Positions 23,939 to 30,206 of a stretch of 35,363 nucleotides of DNA are shown in pieces. The DNA comes from a virus. The notes under the pieces were generated by a model. The model was not told the DNA's origin and did not search any database. It saw nothing but the letters and a program-made list of their open reading frames with translations. The stretch's first letter is position 1. Each line of letters opens with the position of its first letter. The stretch spans positions 1-35,363 of the IMG/VR virus record IMGVR_UViG_3300045789_000515. One strand, given 5' to 3'. Both the position numbers and the translations under genes were made by a program.

Positions 23939-24162
23939 GCGGCCTCCATCGCTTTCAGCGCTGCCTTGTCGCACCGCTCTTGCCAGTCGCGCAGGCCTTC
24001 CCAGCCCCACTGGTGACCGCCGGTGCAGATGGAGTAAATAGGGCAACCCGCACAGCCCTTTCCGTTTTCGTAACGGCTGTCGCAAAGCGCGTACCGCGGG
24101 GGCATAGGATCGCGAGGAATGAAGTTGGCCTGCTCTGCGGGGAACATTGGAATCTGGCTCAT
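23935..24162 (-). CDS. Small four-cysteine protein
   Basis: 75 residues. Cysteines occur in C-x(9)-C-x2-C-x5-C (ALCDSRYENGKGCAGCPIYS then ICTGG), followed by a helix GLRDWQERCDKAALKAMEA. The spacing suggests a small zinc or iron-sulfur site. The C-terminal helix may pair with a partner. Similar proteins are known in phage early clusters without a function. It overlaps both neighbours by four bases. Confidence 0.7.
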   Translation of the reverse strand: MSQIPMFPAEQANFIPRDPMPPRYALCDSRYENGKGCAGCPIYSICTGGHQWGWEGLRDWQERCDKAALKAMEAA

Positions 24163-24503
24163 GCCGCCCTCCCCGCTTTCCGCGTCATGGCTGCCTTTGC
24201 CCCGGCACGCTGTCCTTCCGTCAATTCGTAGCCGTTAACTGCGCTGCGAACGCCCTGGAGAATTCCCGGACGGCACTCCACGCAACAAGCAGCCACCAGT
24301 TCGTTGATGCGCGCGCTTGTCTTGCTGTTTTCCCATTCGGCCATGGGATAGCGCGCCTTAAGCCGATTCGTTATCTCTGCGCAGCTCAGAGGCTTATGAG
24401 CGGCGAGCAGGACGGTCATAACCTGCCGGCGCCGTTCGGACTGAACAGCCAGGGGCATGTTGTGATAAGCATCGATACTGGTTTCGGATACATTGGTTTT
24501 CAT
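24159..24503 (-). CDS. Winged-helix protein, putative regulator
   Basis: 114 residues. QSERRRQVMTVLLAAHKPLS, then CAEITNRLKARYPMAEWENS and KTSARINELVAACCVECRPG form a winged helix-turn-helix with a Cys-rich edge (three Cys in the wing). C-terminal tail is basic (RAGAKAAMTRKAGRAA). It resembles phage replication-cluster wHTH proteins that bind DNA. Four-base overlaps on both sides; precise role unknown. Confidence 0.72.
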   Translation of the reverse strand: MKTNVSETSIDAYHNMPLAVQSERRRQVMTVLLAAHKPLSCAEITNRLKARYPMAEWENSKTSARINELVAACCVECRPGILQGVRSAVNGYELTEGQRAGAKAAMTRKAGRAA

Positions 24504-24670
24504 GCCTTACCCCTCCGCTCAATTTCTTCACCGATACCGTCTGCCACCATGTAAACGAGTGCGCCAAAGGCCATCCGCCAACCGTCATCCCCGAGCCCAA
24601 TAACAAGGTCTGCAACGGCACAACCAGCCACCCAGACCACAATAAAAACCAGAAAATAAGTCACGCTCAT
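24500..24670 (-). CDS. 56-residue membrane protein
   Basis: ATG 24670 overlaps the stop of the replication gene (ATGA). Two hydrophobic stretches: VTYFLVFIVVWVAGCAVADL, and GWRMAFGALVYMVADGI, then a charged end EEIERRGKA. A longer frame (start 24778) would overlap the replication gene by 110 bases and is unlikely. Coupled translation indicates a real gene; no function recognised. Confidence 0.68.
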   Translation of the reverse strand: MSVTYFLVFIVVWVAGCAVADLVIGLGDDGWRMAFGALVYMVADGIGEEIERRGKA

Positions 24671-25317
24671 GCCACGTCCCCTTTGCTTTCCAGTTGACCG
24701 GCCACGCGATCCAGCGCATCGGAGAGGCGCATGTGACCCTGTTTTTTCTCGCTGCCCTTGCGCATCACTTCCAGGCACAGCTTCGGCTTGCCAATCAGAC
24801 GCGGCTCCGGCACGAACTCGCTGTGCTCACCGCTGTTGCTTGCCTCGGTCATGCCCAGAAGCTTGGCCGGGAATTTCTCAGGCGGGCGGCTCAGGTAGCC
24901 CATGAAGCGCTTCACGAACTCGTTGCCCTTGAACGGCAAATCCTTGTCGCTGACCTCGCACAGCTTCATCCAGCCGCCCATGTCCTCGATGGCGGCCATG
25001 GTGCGCGGGTCATCGAACACCACGGATTCATAGGGGCCCACAGAGCGGATTGCGCGATCCACTGCCGACCATGCAGCCAGCGCCCGGCTGTCCCCGTCGC
25101 CCTCGATGTGGCGCACAATGTCCGCCGGTTTCGGCGCAAAATCGCCGTGCTTCGGGTCGTTGATGTGAGCGGTCAGCCCCTGCTTGATCTGCTCCAGGTC
25201 GAAGCGCTGCAAGGCGTTGAAGATCAGATCCAGGGCGCCGTCAGAAGGCGTCTTGTTGTACAGCTCGCTGGCCTGGGTCCAGATGGTTACGAATTGCGAA
25301 TAATCCTGTGGTGTCAT
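24667..25317 (-). CDS. Replication protein, DUF6475 type (helicase-loader position)
   Basis: 216 residues. PQDYSQFVTIWTQASELYNK, then DGALDLIFNALQRFDLEQIK, FAPKPADIVRHIEGD, and VVFDDPRTMAAIEDMGGWMK match the phage DUF6475 family. It lies immediately after the O-like initiator (stop/start overlap), exactly where lambdoid phages encode the P helicase loader, so loading of host DnaB is a fair inference, not shown by motif. The C-terminal ~70 residues are polar and probably flexible. Confidence 0.75.
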   Translation of the reverse strand: MTPQDYSQFVTIWTQASELYNKTPSDGALDLIFNALQRFDLEQIKQGLTAHINDPKHGDFAPKPADIVRHIEGDGDSRALAAWSAVDRAIRSVGPYESVVFDDPRTMAAIEDMGGWMKLCEVSDKDLPFKGNEFVKRFMGYLSRPPEKFPAKLLGMTEASNSGEHSEFVPEPRLIGKPKLCLEVMRKGSEKKQGHMRLSDALDRVAGQLESKGDVA

Positions 25318-26066
25318 TACGCCAGCCCTCGCTCTCTTGCCATGCGCTCACCGCGCTCTTGGGGAGTTTCCTTGCGGCCTTGTTGGGCCTGCCTGTTGCC
25401 AGAACGACCAAACCGGTGGGCATTGCGGATCCAGGTATTCATGGCCGCATGCCAATCCTTCATCGTTGAGCCTTTGGCCCGGTGGTGGTCACAGAACTGG
25501 GGGAATTCGGTAATCAGTGAGACTCCCAGCTCTTCAGCCAAGCGCTTGTTGGTTTCGTTGGGCTCGAAGTCTTCAGGGAGTTGGGCTGCACGTTTCGCTT
25601 TCCCCCCTTGGGGGGATACAGGGGGGCTCTTTTTATCTTTCTCTTTCTCTAATTCTTTCTCTAATTCTAGTTCCGCATCCTTTCCGCTTTCTGTCTTCGA
25701 TTTGTCCGCATCGCTTGCGGACACCTTGCGGACTTCACCCTTACGTTTTGCCTCCATGCTGCGCCGTTTTGCGGATTTCCCGTTGTGCTCATCGAAGCGA
25801 ACAATCGCGATACCGCCTTCAACTTCTGCGATCCAACCAACATCAAGCAGGGCCTTACCGAATCCAGGCACACCACTCTTGCGGTCAATACCCTTCAGGC
25901 TCAGGCCAGGCATCAAGCCATCTTCGGTATGGGAATCGGCACTGCTCCACAACCAGTACAGAGCGCCAATCACCATGGCCTCTGGCTGGTCTGTCAGATC
26001 ACATAAACGGCTCACCCTTGGGTCGTCCCATAGGTTGCCGCGCATTTTGATCCAGTCGCCGGCCAT
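25317..26066 (-). CDS. Replication initiator, O-like with DnaT-type C-terminus
   Basis: 249 residues. The N-terminal ~85 (GDWIKMRGNLWDDPRVSRLC; GALYWLWSSAD) is the winged-helix replication-protein type that binds the origin. The middle is a highly charged Lys/Glu linker (~95-150). The C-terminal part (FPQFCDHHRAKGSTMKDWHA then AMNTWIRNA) matches the DnaT-type single-strand-binding domain. Together with the DUF6475 gene it should start phage replication. The origin may lie in the Lys/Glu-linker DNA, but I see no clear iterons. Confidence 0.82.
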   Translation of the reverse strand: MAGDWIKMRGNLWDDPRVSRLCDLTDQPEAMVIGALYWLWSSADSHTEDGLMPGLSLKGIDRKSGVPGFGKALLDVGWIAEVEGGIAIVRFDEHNGKSAKRRSMEAKRKGEVRKVSASDADKSKTESGKDAELELEKELEKEKDKKSPPVSPQGGKAKRAAQLPEDFEPNETNKRLAEELGVSLITEFPQFCDHHRAKGSTMKDWHAAMNTWIRNAHRFGRSGNRQAQQGRKETPQERGERMARERGLA

Positions 26067-26128
26067 GACTACGCAGCCCCCTTCTGGATTTTAATTTCAC
26101 GATTTGGCATAGTTACCTCGCTCACAGC

Positions 26129-26168
26129 AAAAAGCCCCGGTTTCGCCTACCAAGCGCCGGGGCTTTTT
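26129..26168 (-). terminator. Intrinsic terminator upstream of the replication genes
   Basis: AAAAAGCCCCGG (26129-26140) and CCGGGGCTTTTT (26157-26168) form a 12-bp stem. On the minus strand it ends in TTTTTG. It sits three bases past the stop of the cII-position gene, so replication genes lie behind an early terminator, as with lambda tR1. It could also act on the plus strand. Confidence 0.8.
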
Positions 26169-26170
26169 CT

Positions 26171-26764
26171 TTATCGGTTAACTGCTTCCAATTTGCTTGG
26201 GGCACGTGCCGCACCTTCCAGTTTCTCTATCTGTCCACGGATCACTCCGCGCACTGCCTGGATGCTGTCGCCCTCATTCGCATAAGCGCGATCCATCACT
26301 TTCAGCCCTTCAACAGAAATGTCCTGAAGCCCGTGGAACGCCACGTCATTGCGAATGCGGTCGGTGATGTTGTCGGCCCGAGCATTTGCCTCCCATGCGC
26401 AGAACTCAGCCTCAGCCATTTGGCGGGCTGTTCGGCTTGGGAAGATGGTGGCCACGGCGGCAGACTGATACGGCTCAGGAAGTGCCGGAATGAACGCCTC
26501 AAGCGCAAAGTCGAAGTGCAGCGGGGATTCCCGGCAGAACATTTTGCGGATGCGCTCGCAGGCCTGCTTTTCGTTGTGCGTCGGAATGTTCGGGCTCAGG
26601 TGGTACTCGGCCCAGGCCTTGGCAATTTCGATGGCCAGACGGCTCTGGCACACATCCCGGTCACGGCCAATGGCATCCCAGATGGCGCCCAGCTTCTCAG
26701 TGGCTGTGCCGTGCTTCTGGATGCTGTGGGGTATCTCCCCCATTACTTTGCTGATTGCGTCCAT
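26171..26764 (-). CDS. Unrecognised 197-residue protein in the cII position
   Basis: Second gene of the early minus operon. Starts MDAISKVMGEIPHSIQKHGT with a GGAG nine bases upstream. Helical throughout: WDAIGRDRDVCQSRLAIEIA, CERIRKMFCRESPLHFDFAL, DRIRNDVAFHGLQDISVEGL. No clear helix-turn-helix or catalytic motif. By place it could be a regulator such as CII, but it is twice CII's length and I do not recognise the family, so no function is given. A terminator follows its stop at once. Confidence 0.75.
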   Translation of the reverse strand: MDAISKVMGEIPHSIQKHGTATEKLGAIWDAIGRDRDVCQSRLAIEIAKAWAEYHLSPNIPTHNEKQACERIRKMFCRESPLHFDFALEAFIPALPEPYQSAAVATIFPSRTARQMAEAEFCAWEANARADNITDRIRNDVAFHGLQDISVEGLKVMDRAYANEGDSIQAVRGVIRGQIEKLEGAARAPSKLEAVNR

Positions 26765-26899
26765 CTAATCTGGCTCCATGGATGACTTGCTTGCTGAAAT
26801 TTATTTGCTGAATCTTCGGGCTCGACTGGGGCCGTGGTCCGTGCAGCGTAAAAACCGGGAGCTGTGCCTGTTGCGACTCAGGTACAGCACGGCCAGGCT

Positions 26900-27127
26900 T
26901 CAGGCGGCGGACTCTTCGCTGTCCAACAGCTCGAAATGGCGAAAAACATCGTCCAGGCTCACTGCGCCCTGACTCTCGGCGGCAAGCGCTTTCATCAAGG
27001 CCGGACGGGGAATCCGGGTTGCGCACTTGATGTGCCCGCGCAGGTACTTGCCAGTGGTGCCGCAACGCTCCGCGTAGGCATCTTGTTCGGCCTCCGAAAG
27101 GCCGCTGATGTATTTGGAAAGGGTCAT
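26900..27127 (-). CDS. Cro-like repressor (YdaS type)
   Basis: 75 residues from ATG 27127 with GGAGGTAATC upstream. LSKYISGLSEAEQDAYAERC, then GTTGKYLRGHIKCATRIPRP and ALMKALAAESQGAVSLDDVF form a YdaS/Cro-type helix-turn-helix. It is transcribed divergently from the CI-like gene and its promoter overlaps the operators. Expected to repress repressor synthesis and commit to lytic growth. The 135 bases between its stop and the next start hold no convincing gene. Confidence 0.85.
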   Translation of the reverse strand: MTLSKYISGLSEAEQDAYAERCGTTGKYLRGHIKCATRIPRPALMKALAAESQGAVSLDDVFRHFELLDSEESAA

Positions 27128-27147
27128 GATTACCTCCGTAGACTCAG

Positions 27148-27176
27148 AATATAACCAATATGGTTATATCAAACAA
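27148..27176 (-). promoter_or_regulatory. Early promoter pR
   Basis: Minus strand: TTGTTT (27176-27171), exactly 17 bases, TATATT (27153-27148; 5 of 6 to consensus). The perfect operator palindrome 27151-27167 overlaps the spacer and -10, so bound repressor would block polymerase. It drives the Cro-like gene and early operon. Confidence 0.72.
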
Positions 27177-27207
27177 CACCTTTTCGGTTATTCACCAGAA
27201 AGGTTAT
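27151..27207. promoter_or_regulatory. Right operator cluster (OR): three palindromes
   Basis: Consensus ATAACC-N5-GGTTAT. O1 27151-27167 is perfect. O2 27175-27191 (AACACC-TTTTC-GGTTAT) and O3 27191-27207 (TTCACC-AGAAA-GGTTAT) each keep one perfect half-site and 4 of 6 in the other. The graded quality and three sites between cro and cI genes match lambda OR. Confidence 0.82.
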
Positions 27208-27242
27208 TTGCTGGGAGAATATGTGCTCACTTCGGAGGAGCC

Positions 27243-27905
27243 ATGGATTCCAAAACTATCCGGTATAAAAACACCCGGTACTTGGTGCACTCTGTTGGCG
27301 GCGTGTCTGCCTTTGCTGAAAAGCTAGGCAAGCAGCAGTCACAGGTAAGCGCCATTGCTGGGGAGAGCCCGGTTAAAGGAATTGGGCCAAAGATCGCCCG
27401 GCAGATTGAAACTGCATTTGGTAAGGCGAATGGGTGGTTAGATGTTCCGCATCAAGACATGTGGGAGGGTGGCTCAAATGTCGAGGAGGCACCAGCCCCT
27501 TACGGAGTCAGGCAGGCGCCCGTGATTAGCTGGGTTCAGGCTGGGGAATGGTCTGAGGCTGTAGACCTGCATCAGCCAGGATATGGTGATGCTTATGAAG
27601 CAGTGCCAGACAGCTCTGGGCAGCATGTTTTCTGGCTGCGAGTAGTGGGAGACTCTATGACCTCGCCAACGGGAGCCAGCATACCGGAAGGCCACCTCAT
27701 TCTGGTTGATCCTGACCGTGAGCCCATAAATGGCAGCCTGGTGGTTGCGAAACTGGAAGATAGCCAGGAGGTAACCTTCAAAAAACTCGTTATCGACGCA
27801 GGGCAGAAATACCTCAAACCTCTAAACCCTGACTACAAGACAACTCCCATCAACGGAAACTGCCGGATTGTCGGCGTAGTTATAGAGGCCAAGATAAAAT
27901 TTTAA
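27243..27905 (+). CDS. CI-like repressor with S24 self-cleavage domain
   Basis: 220 residues. The ATG at 27243 follows CGGAGGAGCC; the frame extends upstream through the operators, but that is not credible. An N-terminal helix-turn-helix (YLVHSVGGVSAFAEKLGKQQ and QVSAIAGESPVKGIGPKIAR) is followed by an Ala-Gly cleavage bond in SWVQAGEW (100-101). The catalytic Ser lies in VVGDSMTSPTG (138) and the Lys in VVAKLED (170). All parts of a LexA/CI repressor that cleaves itself with RecA are present. It keeps the lysogen by binding OR and OL. Confidence 0.93.
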   Translation: MDSKTIRYKNTRYLVHSVGGVSAFAEKLGKQQSQVSAIAGESPVKGIGPKIARQIETAFGKANGWLDVPHQDMWEGGSNVEEAPAPYGVRQAPVISWVQAGEWSEAVDLHQPGYGDAYEAVPDSSGQHVFWLRVVGDSMTSPTGASIPEGHLILVDPDREPINGSLVVAKLEDSQEVTFKKLVIDAGQKYLKPLNPDYKTTPINGNCRIVGVVIEAKIKF

Positions 27906-27932
27906 ATGTTCAATAATGCTCAAGGAGGGAAC

Positions 27933-28493
27933 ATGAAGAAAGCAGCAATAGCTGGCATCCTGTGCGCGCTGGCCGGCGGCGCAATCGCCGATGCAAAGTT
28001 GGCAAAAGGCGCACTTCCCGCACAGATCTACAACAAGTCATATCAGCAGTACACCAAAGAGCTCGAGGCTGCCATTAAACTACAGACCAAAAACCAGAGA
28101 TGTGCGGTTGTTCAGTATGGCGCTGTATCAAGCAGCAAGAGCCGCCCAGGATCCCCGGTGTTCTTTGTGAATTGTGACGGTCACGATGGAAGCACATTTA
28201 ACACCTGGTACACCCTGGATGACATCAAAAAGGGGCAGGCAAAGTCTACCGCAAACCTTTCTGCCGATGATGTGCGATCGAAATGCTTCAATGCCATCAA
28301 AAGCAAGCTGAACCAGCCTTCCACTTTTTCCCCTCACCTTTTAGATTATTCCGTCAGGAATTTGAATAATGGTCGGAGCCAGGCCCGAATAGGCTTTACT
28401 GCGGAAAACATGCTGGGTAATGAGTTGGACTATGTGGCCCAATGCCTTGTTGGCCCATCTACACCAGCCGAAGTAACCATCCAAGAGAAGTAG
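27933..28493 (+). CDS. Secreted protein co-encoded with the repressor
   Basis: 186 residues from ATG 27933 with AAGGAGGG upstream, 27 bases after the repressor stop. MKKAAIAGILCALAGGAIAD is a clean signal peptide (cut after AIA). The mature protein has four Cys: NQRCAVVQYGAV, VFFVNCDGHDG, DVRSKCFNAI and DYVAQCLVG, so two disulfides are possible. No terminator separates it from the repressor gene and one follows it, so it should be expressed in the lysogen. That suits a conversion or superinfection-exclusion factor (inference). Not recognised by family. Confidence 0.82.
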   Translation: MKKAAIAGILCALAGGAIADAKLAKGALPAQIYNKSYQQYTKELEAAIKLQTKNQRCAVVQYGAVSSSKSRPGSPVFFVNCDGHDGSTFNTWYTLDDIKKGQAKSTANLSADDVRSKCFNAIKSKLNQPSTFSPHLLDYSVRNLNNGRSQARIGFTAENMLGNELDYVAQCLVGPSTPAEVTIQEK

Positions 28494-28503
28494 CCCACCC
28501 CCC

Positions 28504-28536
28504 AAGTCGGTCATTTCGGGCCGACTTTCTTTTTTC
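28504..28536 (+). terminator. Intrinsic terminator closing the repressor operon
   Basis: AAGTCGG (28504-28510) and CCGACTT (28521-28527) form a 7-bp stem with a 10-base loop, then TCTTTTTTC. It stands between the secreted-protein gene and the left operators, insulating lysogenic from lytic transcription. Confidence 0.8.
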
Positions 28537-28543
28537 TGGAAAT

Positions 28544-28603
28544 ATAACCTTTTTGGTGTTGCCAACCGAATAACCTTTGTGGTTATATAACCATATTGGT
28601 TAT
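28544..28603. promoter_or_regulatory. Left operator cluster (OL): three palindromes
   Basis: O4 28544-28560 (ATAACC-TTTTT-GGTGTT), O5 28570-28586 (ATAACC-TTTGT-GGTTAT) and O6 28587-28603 (ATAACC-ATATT-GGTTAT). O5 and O6 are perfect and abut directly. They precede the plus-strand early operon. A promoter pL must overlap them; TTGCCA (28559-28564) with TATATA (28584-28589), spacing 19, is a weak candidate. Confidence 0.82.
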
Positions 28604-28624
28604 CACAACACCCCGGAGCCAGAC

Positions 28625-28939
28625 ATGAACTCAGCCCTCAGAAACCAGCAAGCCATGGCCAGCGCGCAAGCGGCGTATGACAACGCCCTGCCGGTGGACG
28701 ATCTGGATTTCCTGGACGACGACAAAACCGACTTCGACCGGGAAGAGGAAGAGGCGCTGGCCGAAACCGGAGCTGGCCGGGTTATCGAACCGGAACAGCT
28801 GTGGGCGGCCCTTCGCCGCAAGCCTGAGTTTCGGGCCGTTCTGGACAACGTAATCACCGAAATGATGGACGACGAGCGTTACCAGCAGGCCCGCGACGAG
28901 CGCATGAAGCTGGACGCACAACAACGGATGGAGCCGTAA
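28625..28939 (+). CDS. Acidic unrecognised protein, first gene after OL
   Basis: 104 residues from ATG 28625 (CCCGGAGCCAGAC upstream). A very acidic centre (VDDLDFLDDDKTDFDREEEE) and a helical C-terminal part (EQLWAALRRKPEFRAVLDNV; MDDERYQQARDERMKLDAQQ). In lambda this place is held by the N antiterminator, but N proteins have an Arg-rich start, which is lacking. Possibly a host-factor binder or DNA mimic; no function recognised. It is followed closely by the next gene. Confidence 0.75.
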   Translation: MNSALRNQQAMASAQAAYDNALPVDDLDFLDDDKTDFDREEEEALAETGAGRVIEPEQLWAALRRKPEFRAVLDNVITEMMDDERYQQARDERMKLDAQQRMEP

Positions 28940-28942
28940 GCC

Positions 28943-29230
28943 ATGAGCGAATCAAAACGCATTGAGATTCTGAGCGAGCAGGCAGTTATTGACGCCAAAT
29001 CGCTCAGCCAAGAATGGGTCAGCGTAAGAGCGGCAGAAGTGGCGCGCTTCACCTGGCATGGCAAGTGGGAAATGGCGCAGATCGAGTGGGGCGCGTTGAG
29101 CCTGACTTGCCTGACCATCAATCGGGCGCTGGCTCTGATTGATGCGGTCATCGCGCACAAGTTGGGCGTCTCTCGCATGGCACCGCCGCCCCAGATCATC
29201 TACCCGCAAGCACCCCGGAGCGCCGCATGA
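28943..29230 (+). CDS. Unrecognised 95-residue protein
   Basis: Starts MSESKRIEILSEQAVIDAKS three bases after the previous stop. Helical: LSQEWVSVRAAEVARFTWHG, then SLTCLTINRALALIDAVIAH. A Pro-rich tail (APPPQIIYPQAPRSA) follows. The last four bases overlap the next start (ATGA). Soluble; no motif or family seen. Confidence 0.72.
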   Translation: MSESKRIEILSEQAVIDAKSLSQEWVSVRAAEVARFTWHGKWEMAQIEWGALSLTCLTINRALALIDAVIAHKLGVSRMAPPPQIIYPQAPRSAA

Positions 29231-29427
29231 GATACGCAAACATTGTTCTCGGTTCCGCCGTTGCGATGGCTCTGCTGGCCATCCTGTGCATGGCCGGGGA
29301 AATGGACTACCAGGACGCACTGATAAGCGAGCAGCACACCTGCGCCATGGTGCGCGATGGAATCTGGCCTGCTGAGCAGGCCGAAAACTACAACTGCGCC
29401 GAGCCGGTGCAAATCGCCAAAAAATAG
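29227..29427 (+). CDS. Small exported or membrane-anchored protein
   Basis: 66 residues. MRYANIVLGSAVAMALLAIL is a signal anchor or signal peptide. It is followed by CMAGEMDYQDALISEQHTCA and MVRDGIWPAEQAENYNCAEP. Two Cys in the exported part could pair. The YQDxLxSEQxTCxMVxxGxWPxxxxxY core is familiar from many pseudomonad phages and prophages as a hypothetical protein; function unknown. Coupled to the upstream gene by a four-base overlap. Confidence 0.75.
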   Translation: MRYANIVLGSAVAMALLAILCMAGEMDYQDALISEQHTCAMVRDGIWPAEQAENYNCAEPVQIAKK

Positions 29428-29436
29428 GAGAGACCA

Positions 29437-30159
29437 ATGCCGTTTTCAGCGTTCAACAACGACCCAAGTTTCAAGCAACAGATGATTGATCTGGCAGTCA
29501 AGCATCGCGAGGCCGATGAATTCCTTAAGGGGACTTATGGGCAGGAAGGCGAGCGATTCCAGGCTTGCTCTGTCGGCTGCTCTGTGCGCGATCTTGACCC
29601 GGAACGCGATCTTAATGATTTGGGCGATCACGGTTTCTTGGCTGACAAGCTGGGCGTGCCTGAGTTTGTGTGCCGCTTGCAGGACCGCATCTTCGAGGGC
29701 CTGCCGGACCCGAAACACATTGAGTGGACAGAGCGCCTATTCACTGCGATCCCGGCGGGTTCGGACCTTTCTGGTGTGCAGCCCCGATTTCTGGCAGCGG
29801 TCCAGCGCCGGGCACTGGATCGGATTGGCTCGACCAAGTTCCCCGAGATTTATTCGGCAATCCAGGGCGTGATTGAGGTTCTGGACGACTGGGCAGAAAC
29901 AGGGGCTGTCGATGAATTCGCGGCGCGGTCGGCGGCGGAGTCGGCGGAGTCGGCGTGGTCGGCGGCGTGGTCGGCGGCGGAGTCGGCGTGGTCGGCGGCG
30001 TGGTCGGCGGCGGAGTCGGCGGCGGAGTCGGCGGAGTCGGCGTGGTCGGCGGCGTGGTCGGCGGCGTGGTCGGCGTGGTCGGCGGCGCGGTCGGCGGAGT
30101 ACGAATGGATGGCCGACACGCTGATTGACCTCATAGAGCAAACCCAACAACAGCGCTGA
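29437..30159 (+). CDS. Protein with a (W/E/R)SA(A) repeat helix
   Basis: 240 residues, ATG 29437 after AGGAGAGACCA. The first ~160 residues are globular and not recognised (YGQEGERFQACSVGCSVRDL; RFLAAVQRRALDRIGSTKFP). Residues ~164-220 are sixteen units of 3 or 4 residues, each Trp, Glu or Arg followed by Ser-Ala(-Ala). The 3/4 alternation puts the large residue on a and d of a heptad, so one long amphipathic helix with Trp/Glu faces is likely. It ends EYEWMADTLIDLIEQTQQQR. Role unknown; a terminator follows. Confidence 0.8.
   Translation: MPFSAFNNDPSFKQQMIDLAVKHREADEFLKGTYGQEGERFQACSVGCSVRDLDPERDLNDLGDHGFLADKLGVPEFVCRLQDRIFEGLPDPKHIEWTERLFTAIPAGSDLSGVQPRFLAAVQRRALDRIGSTKFPEIYSAIQGVIEVLDDWAETGAVDEFAARSAAESAESAWSAAWSAAESAWSAAWSAAESAAESAESAWSAAWSAAWSAWSAARSAEYEWMADTLIDLIEQTQQQR
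29926..30096 (+). repeat. In-frame 9/12-bp tandem repeat
   Basis: 171 bp of units TGG, GAG or CGG followed by TCG GCG (GCG). All units are multiples of three, so slippage changes length without breaking the frame. A larger block (GAG-GAG-TGG-TGG order) occurs twice. Other frames and the reverse strand are also open here because of composition. Confidence 0.9.
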
Positions 30160-30170
30160 TCTGTTGTTTT

Positions 30171-30193
30171 GCGGGGTCCGCCCCGCCTTTTTT
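30171..30193 (+). terminator. Intrinsic terminator upstream of bet
   Basis: GCGGGG (30171-30176), loop TCCG, CCCCGC (30181-30186), then CTTTTTT. It lies 11 bases after the repeat-protein stop and 13 before the Bet start. The recombination genes therefore sit behind a terminator, as in lambda's left operon. Confidence 0.8.
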
Positions 30194-30206
30194 CAAGGAG
30201 CAGAGC

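Noticed and set aside
24694-26094. 466-codon plus-strand open frame
   Set aside because: Antisense to both replication genes; low-complexity Leu/His/Ser composition typical of a shadow.
26778-26972. 64-codon plus-strand frame near the cro-like gene
   Set aside because: Looks protein-like at first (MDDLLAEIYLLNLRARLG) but lacks a ribosome site and promoter and runs antisense into the Cro-like gene.
28625-28939. First gene after OL as an N antiterminator
   Set aside because: It is strongly acidic and lacks the Arg-rich RNA-binding start; no boxA/boxB was recognised nearby.
29926-30096. Repeat array as a possible CRISPR
   Set aside because: Units are 9/12 bp, in-frame, with no spacers; it is a coding tandem repeat.
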